In this document: positions 10,201 through 16,970 of the stretch, in pieces
How positions within the stretch are numbered: the stretch's first letter is position 1
How the letters are laid out: each line of letters begins with the position of its first letter
Virus record (IMG/VR): IMGVR_UViG_3300020204_000325
Span: 1-26,204 of that record
Direction: 5' to 3' (one strand)
DNA from: a virus
Length of the DNA stretch: 26,204 nucleotides
Notes under the pieces: model-generated
What the model saw: only the letters and a program-made list of their open reading frames with translations
What the model was told of the DNA's origin: nothing
Database searches by the model: none
Translations under genes and position numbers: made by a program

Positions 10201-11434
10201 ATCAGCAGCAATGCAAGAGGATCAACTCGGTATTTTAAACACTGCAAAACAAACTCAAATTGCAGGCTTAAGAAACAAGGGTGGATTAACTAGGTTACAA
10301 ATTGAAAAACTTCAATTTAATACGAGTCAAAAGATCTATGAACTTGAAAAGAAACGTGATCTTGAATTAATAGAAGTAAGAAAACTAGAAGACGCTATCT
10401 ATAATATTAAGACTGGTAGATTAAAACTTGCTCAAAATGAACTTGATTTAAATAATAAAAATCTTAAATCAATACAAGATCAAAAAAACGCTGCGATTGA
10501 AGCAATAGACAAACAAAGAGAAATTTGGACAGACGCAAAGTTGGCAATTGGTTTTGCAAGGATAGAGGCTGGACACTATAACGATGTTATTGAATTTTCC
10601 AATACACTTGTTACTTTAATGAAAGACGGATGGCTCGGAGTTGGAAATGCTATTCTAGCAGCCGTTTCTGCCCTTGCTCTTTATAATGCAGGACTAAAGA
10701 AGAAGCCACTTACTTTTGAGCAGGCACAGGCACAGGCTCAAAACACTTTAGGTGGTTACTTAAATACTTTTGGTTCTAAACTTGGAAGTGCAGATCAGCA
10801 AATAGTTGGTCTAGAACTTAAGATTGCAGAGGCAATGGAGAAGGGCGAAGATACCTCCGCATTAGAAGCACAGTTGGCTGCTTTAAGGGCATCTACTGAG
10901 TTATTAGCAGACAACATGTATGATGTAGCAAAAACGCTTGATAAGGTTGATAACGCAACAAACATCGCTGCAATTAATAGTGCAGTTTCTACTGCCACCA
11001 GCATCCTAAAAGATCCTTTTGGAGATATTGATGTTGAGTGGGACGGGCCAGTTTGGATTCCTGAAGAAGGTTCTGGCGCAGCAGGAGCAGACTTTGTTCA
11101 GGTAGCATCTAAGGGTGGAATCATAAAACCAAGTTACTTGAAAAAAGGCGGTATGGCAAAATATTTCTTAGGTGGTGGTTTTGCTAAAGGAACAGATACA
11201 GTTCCAGCAATGCTGACTCCTGGAGAGTTCGTAATGAGCAGATATGCTGTAAATGCTCACGGAGTAGAGAAAATGAGAGCAATTAATGGCGGGGCATCAA
11301 TTGGAGACTCAGTGTATAATTATAGTATTAGTGTTAATGTTAAGTCTGATGCAAATCCAGATGAAATTGCTAGAGTGGTAATGACACAGATTAAGCAAGT
11401 AGATTCTAAGAGATTGAGGGGGGCAAGTCTATAA
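1229..11434 (+). CDS. Tail tape-measure protein with embedded accessory domains
   Basis: At 3401 residues this is the largest gene here. It sets tail length and is ejected during DNA delivery. Residues about 215-430 resemble the TP901-type tape-measure core, including ADEYTKYGVKVADTLK, NAFQVGANDLDQTINF and AMQEGGISAAQGANALKSGL. Hydrophobic segments lie near residues 545-575, 1650-1690, 1900-1925 and 1955-1990. Three Gly/Pro modules share D-x-(V/I)-P-A-x-L-(S/T)-x-G-E at residues 671-722, 1390-1433 and 3315-3356. Between the first two sit an unrecognised part (about 790-1090) and a kinase-like part (about 1155-1385). Residues 2850-3150 contain strongly predicted coiled coil. ATG 1229 follows AGGAGG (1217-1222), and its stop overlaps the next ATG. 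The 0.15 nm per residue rule gives roughly 400-510 nm of tail. Confidence 0.95.
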   Translation: MAGDVNSNIFINVDTSSAMAQLRALEKELTALNRALVIGTKTAAQAQSKYAQGLLHNVNATGQWTASMTRMRTATEQFSTALDRSKLSLKEYFRYGMASTRTFGRAFGNEYSTVSKLVEKRVKVLQQQYVQLGRDAQGAMNALKFTPKALNYRDVTTQLMMATQRQQIFNKLLDDGSTKLLNFGKNTQWAGRQLMVGFTVPLLLFGSQAIRTFKEIETQMIRFKKVYGDIYTDPGQTEQALKNIRALADEYTKYGVKVADTLKMAADAAAAGNSGKDLEQIVEQTNRLAVLGGVTQEKALETTIALKNAFQVGANDLDQTINFLNAVENQTVVALEDLTEAIPRVAPVVKQLGGDVKDLAFFMAAMQEGGISAAQGANALKSGLGSLINPSKKASEAAAEVGVNIRGIVEANQGNLRNIVVGFAQALQPLTDLQRTRVIEDVFGKYQFARISALLNNVTKEGTQAARVLQLANASVEELAILSERELGVQADSAMNKFAGAVERLKAAVAPIGEIFAKTLTPAIEFITKMFERFNKLPEGIKKGIAVITAVVGGLGPIFLMTFGLLANALANTMKGFNLLRKGYQQLAHGSSDAALKTQYLTNEELENISVTNSLYSTHERLSAAYRIESTALGALIAQYGTATSAMRNFSMANPGLFVPGRVVPPIRRAGGGTVSGPGTSTSDSIPAYLSDGEYVVNAKAVKQYGVDTFDAMNARKYSSGGPVIGKDGIPRLFGGGFYRRILDAMLPKTRLGVVQAGASGYDISGFGTGGRPRVGVVVPPSSARVGGSRPLVFTEDPSGKIKVALRDDPNSFFYIEARKRLSFENSIDSHVVERMSRGDSAEKIYNNFREQMLRNRRSFRGQPILGRTETPSKFLFGLTGYKKSASNAKGAPRHVKDAFEKKAIIFDSTGAKIGYTRTKAGELYQELDNEQEAISRWVRTNVGNLDEKQIAAIERYNRVAVSHLDPADSHLWTPRTGSRDSALINQALNYEKGRFGSGNHITNQQEAQLFLNYLESRYAQLGDTMPGTQLGALQLLRMRLKPDTNGKTFYKRHGIKDTQLNLQYTSVRQNPATKKYYNVDKFGNATTEYAMGGAVQKYAGGTTFVGMPKSFTKVLQTRALAEKLNEAVNASRFKNLPITDTGVKLKDLGGFSVGEISRAVNGVYKHPDGRTVVYKAVESEEAALAEMRMAALMRGGSELKTPMNQSIKVIADPTDLTRKRKILAIESDYDPRFENPTGEFTKKQFIKQTLAAGIRGDKDVKRSNISGDDVIDQGNSGVFGTASSRFKYADSMKTIEEQLLINFGAVKGGASKDFVKAVRKMAKTMGYSAFKNAMLKEIEESIPRYKATINSFKLNPQERKIYDDLVVRLENSKNADWRKVYNAAAGIPGYEDGVFSVPGPKGAGDVVPAMLSPGEAVVPADQSQKYRPLIKSIIADNVPGYAGSNIDDWGDDDTPKRGGSYDRTRVDRFQTRMEAKIDRAADRFVGTRVGGWIDRKVRQKQEREDAARNAARASARAVPMPAFSDLKESIDKNTKAANDSTDASKKNTRGVLQRLGFDRGNLSEAERLERTRGGRGFLRGFAPVADFDRTVTKNGKEKFTLASSAQKTNARQLDRMNRSQRLAMPSMGVAMATSMAGMYAMSNPDKQFMGMNLGQLSGPLMGVSILAGLLPMLNSPIKMLIAGVVGLAAIFKMQSAQIKQSILDGREQGKTLLTTKESLEEFGNITNTVSKTQIAENVRASRTTEIVPVSMDFGKNFILNSDFGKKFQADLQKNIETFGKPIAAQVLGNQLATAVSQKVLTEEQAQSIAIALTRDLKDATFEMQVRGKLIELLGPDGKNVITDPIELQLKLISNKKQIQQETFKNLQEVISRERNGLAGLGGKEALAMGLSTIPAAGAGALATGAMYRGKVVNYNLRRAEELAFKGKRAQQFMAATEMARGSGKLNMAANAVRGLRVGTQIAGAGATATGVGAVPGLTSIILGTVIFGGIEAGLRAWQKGNEKKAIGKAAGIYSGVTTELLKSTQQGLDAMNAQIDDSVKILEAKKRIAKTSQETADLEGQIAVLEQQRAQGINKIYAQQVEILNNLETSFNQIGKSTFFETISPFGTGRGQLRTKFLESFQEGTDLKFKKDPISKMYVERMRKDLQKTESIQGSGGSSSAAAMAYNERQKVASDVITLKIEALINSDVLTAEQAAEVVSNLSGDRVLAQKELETIITVHGTEGLQRMAILQQYIPKEKNKKNLQLMIQSSNRQDANEMMSALEELVKLPSYLGFDINIETQKGDMERLEGVGEEISDLKKMIPNGQISLKILQDVQQKLGGPGKNLTLDAAIAQWETLSKLPKNLQFNAMITLGSIQQSDSFDKILDRELEAAFYKANPTLQMSFVDPEKEKSKKAALAAFKLEQKNIDAATKAYFAKVMPELYGTAVKDTVKTGKGTGDGKGKGPDTSWLSELLQRLKLLKEGSIDATGSMKQLLGQVTKFFGPGLMSSVNPSLDKTRGALLQIEQAAKAAGITLSTEFVDFIEGLDAEKFEEFRDRFLSMSNGKIVGFKGTSSQFFGSDAAYDRRQKAIKAGTFDGSQQSLFGQVNEAFRTKTIAEFIKKQQDSIKESNLQVEAFRKLTDATGEFKFDAMAAMEVLKDPALAKEIALGKKIFSPEEREAIITSINKTYAAASALSKIKMIQDTEGLQNQVKAFDKLSAAGYDYATILKVIENEAYAYEIAKDGVDGLSDSTKALVKDTKNYIDALTTLENTKFFEERTNALKLKQDFAAIAPLLVQAGASLSDIQEILSNPNLAKAFIQELQDGSLDAGRIKEYLDQIPDFKQVDVELRISTREGQEEEFDKLFSKAMEYYDLLEDKIEDDFEPLLKNAQDAIDATQEKIEGINDEIQKYQDEIDVKQRKIEIEITRPIEILQKDSAELANDLELMNVSADEITKKYDEQAEALTKVFEINSRIADQQKQQLNLAGALSQGDISAAAAAAQELKASQSAAMQEDQLGILNTAKQTQIAGLRNKGGLTRLQIEKLQFNTSQKIYELEKKRDLELIEVRKLEDAIYNIKTGRLKLAQNELDLNNKNLKSIQDQKNAAIEAIDKQREIWTDAKLAIGFARIEAGHYNDVIEFSNTLVTLMKDGWLGVGNAILAAVSALALYNAGLKKKPLTFEQAQAQAQNTLGGYLNTFGSKLGSADQQIVGLELKIAEAMEKGEDTSALEAQLAALRASTELLADNMYDVAKTLDKVDNATNIAAINSAVSTATSILKDPFGDIDVEWDGPVWIPEEGSGAAGADFVQVASKGGIIKPSYLKKGGMAKYFLGGGFAKGTDTVPAMLTPGEFVMSRYAVNAHGVEKMRAINGGASIGDSVYNYSISVNVKSDANPDEIARVVMTQIKQVDSKRLRGASL
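4690..5385 (+). other. Kinase-like domain embedded in the tape measure
   Basis: Residues about 1155-1385 of the tape measure look like an atypical (HipA/PI3K-like) kinase fold. A Gly-containing strand pair (GGFSVGEISRAVNGVYKHPDG) leads to VVYKAV with K1176, a possible beta-3 lysine. E1187 follows in the next helix. The loop D1260-V-K-R-S-N1265 has the D-x4-N spacing of the PI3K DRHNSN loop, and VIDQG (D1273) stands where the metal-binding Asp would be. A helical tail follows. What is seen is the order and spacing of these residues. The fold and any activity are inferred. The loop His is replaced by Lys, so the domain may be inactive or act differently. Confidence 0.45.
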
Positions 11435-12075
11435 TGTCAACTTCATCATATATGATAGGTAGAAAAAAATATGGCAGACCACAAGCAATGCTCTGGTCAG
11501 AAAACTCAGGAACATTAACAAACGGAGTATATGTTCCTAATGGACTGGAAGTAGGACAAAACCCAGGATCGGAAACAGACACTTCGGTGTATAATCAATT
11601 TTTAACTTTATCTGATGACAATAGAAGTCAAATAGATTTTAATTTTACACGAATTGAAACAAGAGAAAGAATGATTAATGGACGTATGCGTTCATATCAT
11701 ATTGCAGATAAATTAACCTTAACAACATCCTGGAGTATGTTGCCATCTAGGTCATATTTTAATGTTCCAGACTTTAATCCTACAACTGGCAAGTCGCCAC
11801 ACGCTGGATCAAATAACCTAGAATATACAACAGATGGCGGAGCAGGAGGAGTAGAATTATTAGATTGGTATGAAAATCATAAAGGTCCTTTTTGGGTATA
11901 TCTAGCCTACGACAAATATTCTAACTTTGGTAAAGACTCCGATGCGTACGGTCATTTAGCCCAATATAATCAATTGATACAGATGTATTTTTCAGACTTT
12001 AGTTATAGTATTGTAAAACGTGGAAATAATAATTTTGATTTTTGGAATATATCTGTTATTTTGGAAGAAGTATAA
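11434..12075 (+). CDS. Dit-like distal tail / minor tail protein
   Basis: This 213-residue, beta-rich protein lies directly after the tape measure, where siphoviruses encode the distal tail protein that joins the tube to the tip. The N terminus (SYMIGRKKYGRPQAMLW) and the end (YFSDFSYSIVKRG, then FDFWNISVILEEV) resemble actinophage minor tail proteins. GPFWVYLAYDKYSNFG is another recognisable piece. No signal peptide or membrane segment is present. The ATG shares one base with the tape-measure stop (TAATG). The only nearby purine run is GAGGGGGGC, about 11-19 bases upstream, so translational coupling is likely. The Dit assignment rests on position and gross features. Confidence 0.65.
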   Translation: MSTSSYMIGRKKYGRPQAMLWSENSGTLTNGVYVPNGLEVGQNPGSETDTSVYNQFLTLSDDNRSQIDFNFTRIETRERMINGRMRSYHIADKLTLTTSWSMLPSRSYFNVPDFNPTTGKSPHAGSNNLEYTTDGGAGGVELLDWYENHKGPFWVYLAYDKYSNFGKDSDAYGHLAQYNQLIQMYFSDFSYSIVKRGNNNFDFWNISVILEEV

Positions 12076-15000
12076 TGTTTCAAAATGAAGAATTAAAAAA
12101 ATATTTAGAAGAGTCAGCAACTGTAAAAAGTCAGTCTGCCGTAATAGCAGAGTGGAATATGAATATTGCAAACAATATTTTTAAATTAGGAAACTATAGA
12201 TATAGGCCTACAGCATCAATTTCTGATAAGTATAAATTACTACCAAATAGTTTTGATATAAATGATATAGGAAATTATTATACTGGCGCAACTGATTCAG
12301 ACATAACTGTAGATGGCGGAATAAATCCAGAAAATAATAACGAACCTTGGTTTTTATTAGCAAAAAATAAAAAAATGTCAATGATTTATTCATTAGAAGA
12401 TTGTTTTAAAAAATTTAGACCAAGGTCTGGTATTAACAAGGCTGTATATTTCCCAGGTAAAAAACTTCATCATTCTAATATGAATATGTTCAATAGACCA
12501 AGATACTACATGGCTGATAAAAACGATAACTTTAAATATTGGACTTCTTTCAGAAATGACGGAGAAAACTTGAGGGGCATTGCAAATAAGCCATTAAACG
12601 CTGAAAATTTTATTGAGGATGCAGTTCCATTTGTTATTTATGAAAATCCTGTTCCAACAAACAAGGTAGTAATAAAAATGCAAACAAACGTAGGATCAGT
12701 GGACCTTGGACCATTTACAAATTCGTCTGGCTCTTTTTTAGATCCTTTGTACGGAGATCAAAATAAAACAACGCCAGTAAAATGGAAAGTTCAGTCTTTA
12801 CAGGGAAATGATTGGATAGATGTTATTAGTTTTAATTCTGCAAGTCGTAGATCAAACGGTACACCAGTCATAAGTCACGACGGGTATGTTGAGTTATCAT
12901 ATGGGCTAAAAGTTCCAGAAAAATATAGGGATGTTTTTGTTCGTGCAGAAGAATATTTAGATATTTCTTTTAGGCCTGAAGAGTCAGTTAATGGTTATGC
13001 GTACTTAATTAAAACTGATAACAATGACATTGGGCAGTATCACATATGGTTTAATAATCAATGGGAAACATTTGTTCCAGAATACGGATGGTCTTTAGAG
13101 CAAGAAACGGTTAACAGACTTACAAATTTTGTTACTGACTTTGTAAATTGCAAATCTTTTAAATCTGTTTCTAACAATAAAACAATATTTAGAGAGTTTG
13201 AATACACAAGAGGATTAAGAATAGTTGTAGATACAATGAATAAAATTAATTCTACTTTTGATTTAATAGAAATTTCTCCAAGGCTTGCTGCAGATATTAC
13301 TGATAGAGTTGTGTCATTTGACCTTTCAAAAACAGCATCTGATTTAGGAACAAGCGGACTACCAGTGGGCCAACTTCTAGCGTCCAATGGAAGTATAAAC
13401 ATTTTTGACTATGACAATTCTTTTAATGAAAATAATAAAAATAGTATAATTAAAGACTACACGCACAACAATGTTCAATTAAAATTTTATGAAATAATTA
13501 TTAACGTAGATGCATATGATTATTTTGTTCCGTTAAAAACAATGTACTTCGACGGCTTTCCTTCATTTTCACATTCAGATAGAAAGGTTAATATTAAACT
13601 AAGAGATCTATATTTTTATTTTGAATCAATAAAGGCACCAGAGATGTTAGTGACCAATGTATCATTAAGTTATGCTGTTTGTCTTTTGTTAGACTCCGTA
13701 GGATTTTCTAATTATGTATTTAAAAGGTTGTATGACGAAAAAGAATTAATTATTCCATTTTTTTACATAGCACCAGATCAAACAGTCGCAGAAGTTTTGA
13801 ATAACCTAGCAGTTTCTACTCAAACAGCAATGTTTTTTGATGAATACAATAATTTTGTTATGATGAGTAAAAATTATATGTTGCCAGAAAATAATCAAAG
13901 AAGTGTTGACGTTTCATTAAATGGATCAAATGATTCAACCCACATTGGATCTATTGAAAATTCAAACACAAACAATAAACTTGCAAATATTATACAGATT
14001 GCTTCTGAAGAAAAAAATGTTTTTAATGACGGAGTAATCAACTACAACACTAGATATATTCAGAGATCCTATGGAAGTATCAAACAGGCATTAATGATTG
14101 ATAATGAGGTTGCTGCAAAAAATTGGATATATAAGCCAGCGCTCTTGTGGGAGATAACTGGAAGTCAAAACCTAAGAAGTATAAATAATGAAGTATCAGA
14201 TCAATCTTCTTACAATCTTTCTGCAATTCCACTAAACTCTAATCTATCTAACTTACCGCCAGTAGTTGTCGGCAACAAATTAGAAAATAATGTTATTGAT
14301 TTAGGTGAGGCCGTATATTGGCTAGGAAGGCACAATGGTTACTTTTATGCTAATGGAGAAATTATTAAATTTGATGCAATTCAATACAATATTCCTGGAG
14401 CACAAAAGAATATTATAAGAGAAGAGTCTGATGGAAAATTTTCGTATACAACTCAAACAGTCGGGGCAGTCGGAAATGTTTGGATAGGCAGTAATCAAGA
14501 ATATCAAGACTACATGTCTAAACTTACTTTTAATGGAAAAATATACCCCACTGGATTAGTAAAGATATATTGCGAGCCAAAATATGAAACAATAAACGGT
14601 ATTACTGTTATGAAAAACGGAGAGGTGGCAAAACATGGACGTGGTCAGTTTGGCACTAACATAGTTTCTCATGATGCTGGATTAAATCAATACTGGAAAA
14701 ATGATAGTTATTTGCGTGGATTTAATATGTTAAGTCACAGGCTTTTTGGGTTAAAGGCTGGAGATGTTTTTACACAAAGTCAAATTTTAGAAGAAAATCT
14801 TTCAGTTACTATTCCAGCATCACCAGATCCAGTAAGAGCAAAATCAAATATACGAACTGGAGTTATTAAAAACTTTTTGTCATACTCTTATTTAAATGAA
14901 TCTGAAAATAATACTAAAAGATCTACACAGGCTGGATCAGTGCAGTCTTCAGCCATGGTAATGTCTGGGCCATCCTTTAGTCAAACGGAAAAATCATTAG

Positions 15001-16472
15001 ACTTTGTTTCTTATCAATACAAGGCGCTAGACAATAAATACAAACACTTCGGAACAAGAATGAGAATTATTGGAAAAATAGAGGTTGGAGAAACAAAAGA
15101 GCAAACCCCCATTAACTCTATTCCATATTATGTACTACCAGGAACTCAGCCAAATCAACCATTAAATATATCTGGAGGTTCTGGTGGTATTGCAGTAATG
15201 ATTAATCCAGCAACTAACATAGGGTATTATTTTGAAATTATTGCATTAACAGAAAAAAATGTTGAAGGATACTCTTCTGAAGTAGATAATCTGCATAATA
15301 TAATTTTTTATAAAATTAAGTCTGATTCAAATGGAAAAGCAGTTCCTATAAAATTGTGGGGCGGACTAAGCAATATTTTAATTGATGACGGTAGACTTAC
15401 AGGACAAGCAAGAATGATGGGAGAACAAAATCCCACAGTATATGATCTTGCTGTAGAGTATCAAGATGTAGGATCTTTTAGAAGATTCTACCTATATATA
15501 AATAATAACTTGATTAAAGTTGTAGATGATCCAAAACCATTACCAATATATAATAACATAGCCCTGTTTGTTCGTGGCGGTTCAAAGTGTATGTTTGAAA
15601 ACGTTTATGCACTTGCTAACAACTACAGTCAAAATACTTCATTTGCACTAGAGACTCCAGTATCTGCAGCCTTTGGAGACGAAAATATTAATGCCAATGA
15701 GTCATTTAGAAAGTATGCAATGTCTGGCATGATTCAGTCAACTTATTTGTCTGGAATAAATACTTCTCAACCACCGTCATTTAATTTATATTTTGATGAA
15801 TTTGGAACTATTATGAGAGAGGCTGCATATTTAAAGGCTAGATATGACAAAGCATACCCTGCACTATATGCACAACTGTCTCCAACTTTTAATAGAATAA
15901 AGGGATATACCACTTCTGGTTTTAAGGCTGGATCTTATGGTGCAGAATTTTTAATATTTAATGCAACAGATACATCAATCAATCTTGATGAAACTAGCGG
16001 AAACTATCTTAGAATTCAGGGAATCGCATTTACACAAGAGTCCAACAATCAGTTAACCGTAGATTCTTATTTTGCAAAGAACGCCAATTTCTCAAATCCA
16101 TTAATTAATAAAAATGGGAATATTGTTTCACCACATAAGGCTGCTTTAGATTATGATAAAATTAAAACAAGCAGACTGACATATGGCAAAAAAGAATTTT
16201 CTTTAGATCCAATATATGTACAGTCCAACGATGATGCAAACGAATTAATGGGTTGGATGATAAATAAAATACTAAGGCCAAGGAAAAGCGTTGGTGTGCA
16301 GATATTTGCTAACCCTATGATTCAGTTGGGAGATTTAGTTAATTTAAATTATAAAGACAATACCAATAATGATATAATAGCACCAGATAATAAAACTTTT
16401 GTCGTTTATAATATTGAATACAAAAAAAATTTTAAAGGACCAAATATGACCTTATATTTGAGTGAGGTGTAA
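12075..16472 (+). CDS. Tail hub / tip protein with lectin-like insert
   Basis: The 1465-residue protein probably forms the central tail-tip hub and carries host-recognition domains. Residues about 185-260 look like a discoidin-type beta-sandwich (NKVVIKMQTNVG, then WKVQSLQGNDWIDVISF). Residues about 400-680 have a hub-like layout (DRVVSFDLSK, then SDRKVNIKLRDLYFYF). Residues about 985-1185 read like a concanavalin-A-like carbohydrate-binding fold, with GGIAVMINPATNIGYYFEI and RFYLYINNNLIKVVDDP. The last 100 residues include PMIQLGDLVNLNYKD and MTLYLSEV, typical hub endings. ATG 12075 follows GGAAGAAG (12062-12069) and overlaps the upstream stop. An in-frame start at 12042 would only add residues inside the previous gene. 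I see no peptidase or lysozyme motif. Confidence 0.7.
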   Translation: MFQNEELKKYLEESATVKSQSAVIAEWNMNIANNIFKLGNYRYRPTASISDKYKLLPNSFDINDIGNYYTGATDSDITVDGGINPENNNEPWFLLAKNKKMSMIYSLEDCFKKFRPRSGINKAVYFPGKKLHHSNMNMFNRPRYYMADKNDNFKYWTSFRNDGENLRGIANKPLNAENFIEDAVPFVIYENPVPTNKVVIKMQTNVGSVDLGPFTNSSGSFLDPLYGDQNKTTPVKWKVQSLQGNDWIDVISFNSASRRSNGTPVISHDGYVELSYGLKVPEKYRDVFVRAEEYLDISFRPEESVNGYAYLIKTDNNDIGQYHIWFNNQWETFVPEYGWSLEQETVNRLTNFVTDFVNCKSFKSVSNNKTIFREFEYTRGLRIVVDTMNKINSTFDLIEISPRLAADITDRVVSFDLSKTASDLGTSGLPVGQLLASNGSINIFDYDNSFNENNKNSIIKDYTHNNVQLKFYEIIINVDAYDYFVPLKTMYFDGFPSFSHSDRKVNIKLRDLYFYFESIKAPEMLVTNVSLSYAVCLLLDSVGFSNYVFKRLYDEKELIIPFFYIAPDQTVAEVLNNLAVSTQTAMFFDEYNNFVMMSKNYMLPENNQRSVDVSLNGSNDSTHIGSIENSNTNNKLANIIQIASEEKNVFNDGVINYNTRYIQRSYGSIKQALMIDNEVAAKNWIYKPALLWEITGSQNLRSINNEVSDQSSYNLSAIPLNSNLSNLPPVVVGNKLENNVIDLGEAVYWLGRHNGYFYANGEIIKFDAIQYNIPGAQKNIIREESDGKFSYTTQTVGAVGNVWIGSNQEYQDYMSKLTFNGKIYPTGLVKIYCEPKYETINGITVMKNGEVAKHGRGQFGTNIVSHDAGLNQYWKNDSYLRGFNMLSHRLFGLKAGDVFTQSQILEENLSVTIPASPDPVRAKSNIRTGVIKNFLSYSYLNESENNTKRSTQAGSVQSSAMVMSGPSFSQTEKSLDFVSYQYKALDNKYKHFGTRMRIIGKIEVGETKEQTPINSIPYYVLPGTQPNQPLNISGGSGGIAVMINPATNIGYYFEIIALTEKNVEGYSSEVDNLHNIIFYKIKSDSNGKAVPIKLWGGLSNILIDDGRLTGQARMMGEQNPTVYDLAVEYQDVGSFRRFYLYINNNLIKVVDDPKPLPIYNNIALFVRGGSKCMFENVYALANNYSQNTSFALETPVSAAFGDENINANESFRKYAMSGMIQSTYLSGINTSQPPSFNLYFDEFGTIMREAAYLKARYDKAYPALYAQLSPTFNRIKGYTTSGFKAGSYGAEFLIFNATDTSINLDETSGNYLRIQGIAFTQESNNQLTVDSYFAKNANFSNPLINKNGNIVSPHKAALDYDKIKTSRLTYGKKEFSLDPIYVQSNDDANELMGWMINKILRPRKSVGVQIFANPMIQLGDLVNLNYKDNTNNDIIAPDNKTFVVYNIEYKKNFKGPNMTLYLSEV

Positions 16473-16473
16473 T

Positions 16474-16968
16474 ATGTCAACTGTTTCCAGTACTCCAAAT
16501 TTGCCATCTGTTATTCCTGCAACTACAAAAGATGGCTCTGTTAAATCTGCCACTCCAGATATTATTTTATTTGATGATGAAACAACCCCTATAGAAATAA
16601 TGACAGATCTGATATTTGAAAATATCGGAGGGCAAGAATTGATTAATATAATTAGAACAGATATTATTAATGGGCAAAATCTTAATTATCAACCTATTAA
16701 AAATTTAACTAGTTTATATCTTCAGTATAATCCTCAAAATATTTTATCTTTACAAGATACAGATTATAACTACTTTAGAAAATTTCCAATTAACTTCTCT
16801 ACCAAAATTCCAATATGCGGAACTGGGCCAGACTGCTCTATTGTCTACATAGATTCAGAAACTGGAAACTTAGTTATAAACGTTGTAAACTTGGGACGGG
16901 ATGAGCAGGTAGAGGTATCAATAGTTTCTAACGGGGTGGTATTAGATGATACAATATATGGGGTGTAA
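16474..16968 (+). CDS. Tail-tip protein of unknown function
   Basis: This 164-residue protein has a low-complexity Ser/Thr/Pro N terminus (about 1-25). A helical stretch with FENIGGQELINIIRTDI and NYQPIKNLTSLYLQYNPQ follows, then a beta-rich C terminus (IVYIDSETGNLVINVVNLG) ending DDTIYGV. Its place between the hub and adhesin-like genes makes it a probable minor tail or tip component. I do not recognise an enzymatic domain. ATG 16474 follows GAGGTG (16464-16469). A GTG at 16462 would use that ribosome-binding sequence as coding sequence and is unlikely. Confidence 0.65.
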   Translation: MSTVSSTPNLPSVIPATTKDGSVKSATPDIILFDDETTPIEIMTDLIFENIGGQELINIIRTDIINGQNLNYQPIKNLTSLYLQYNPQNILSLQDTDYNYFRKFPINFSTKIPICGTGPDCSIVYIDSETGNLVINVVNLGRDEQVEVSIVSNGVVLDDTIYGV

Positions 16969-16970
16969 TT

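Noticed and set aside
12042-12074. Earlier in-frame start for the hub gene
   Set aside because: It sits inside the end of the Dit-like gene with no ribosome-binding site. ATG 12075 has GGAAGAAG and a TAATG coupling.
12069-12078. TATAAT at the start of the hub gene as a promoter
   Set aside because: It is formed by the Val-stop codons and the overlapping ATG, lacks the TGn extension, and a start there would lie inside the coding sequence.
16462-16473. GTG start for the 164-residue tail protein
   Set aside because: It overlaps the hub stop and uses the ribosome-binding sequence of ATG 16474 as coding sequence.
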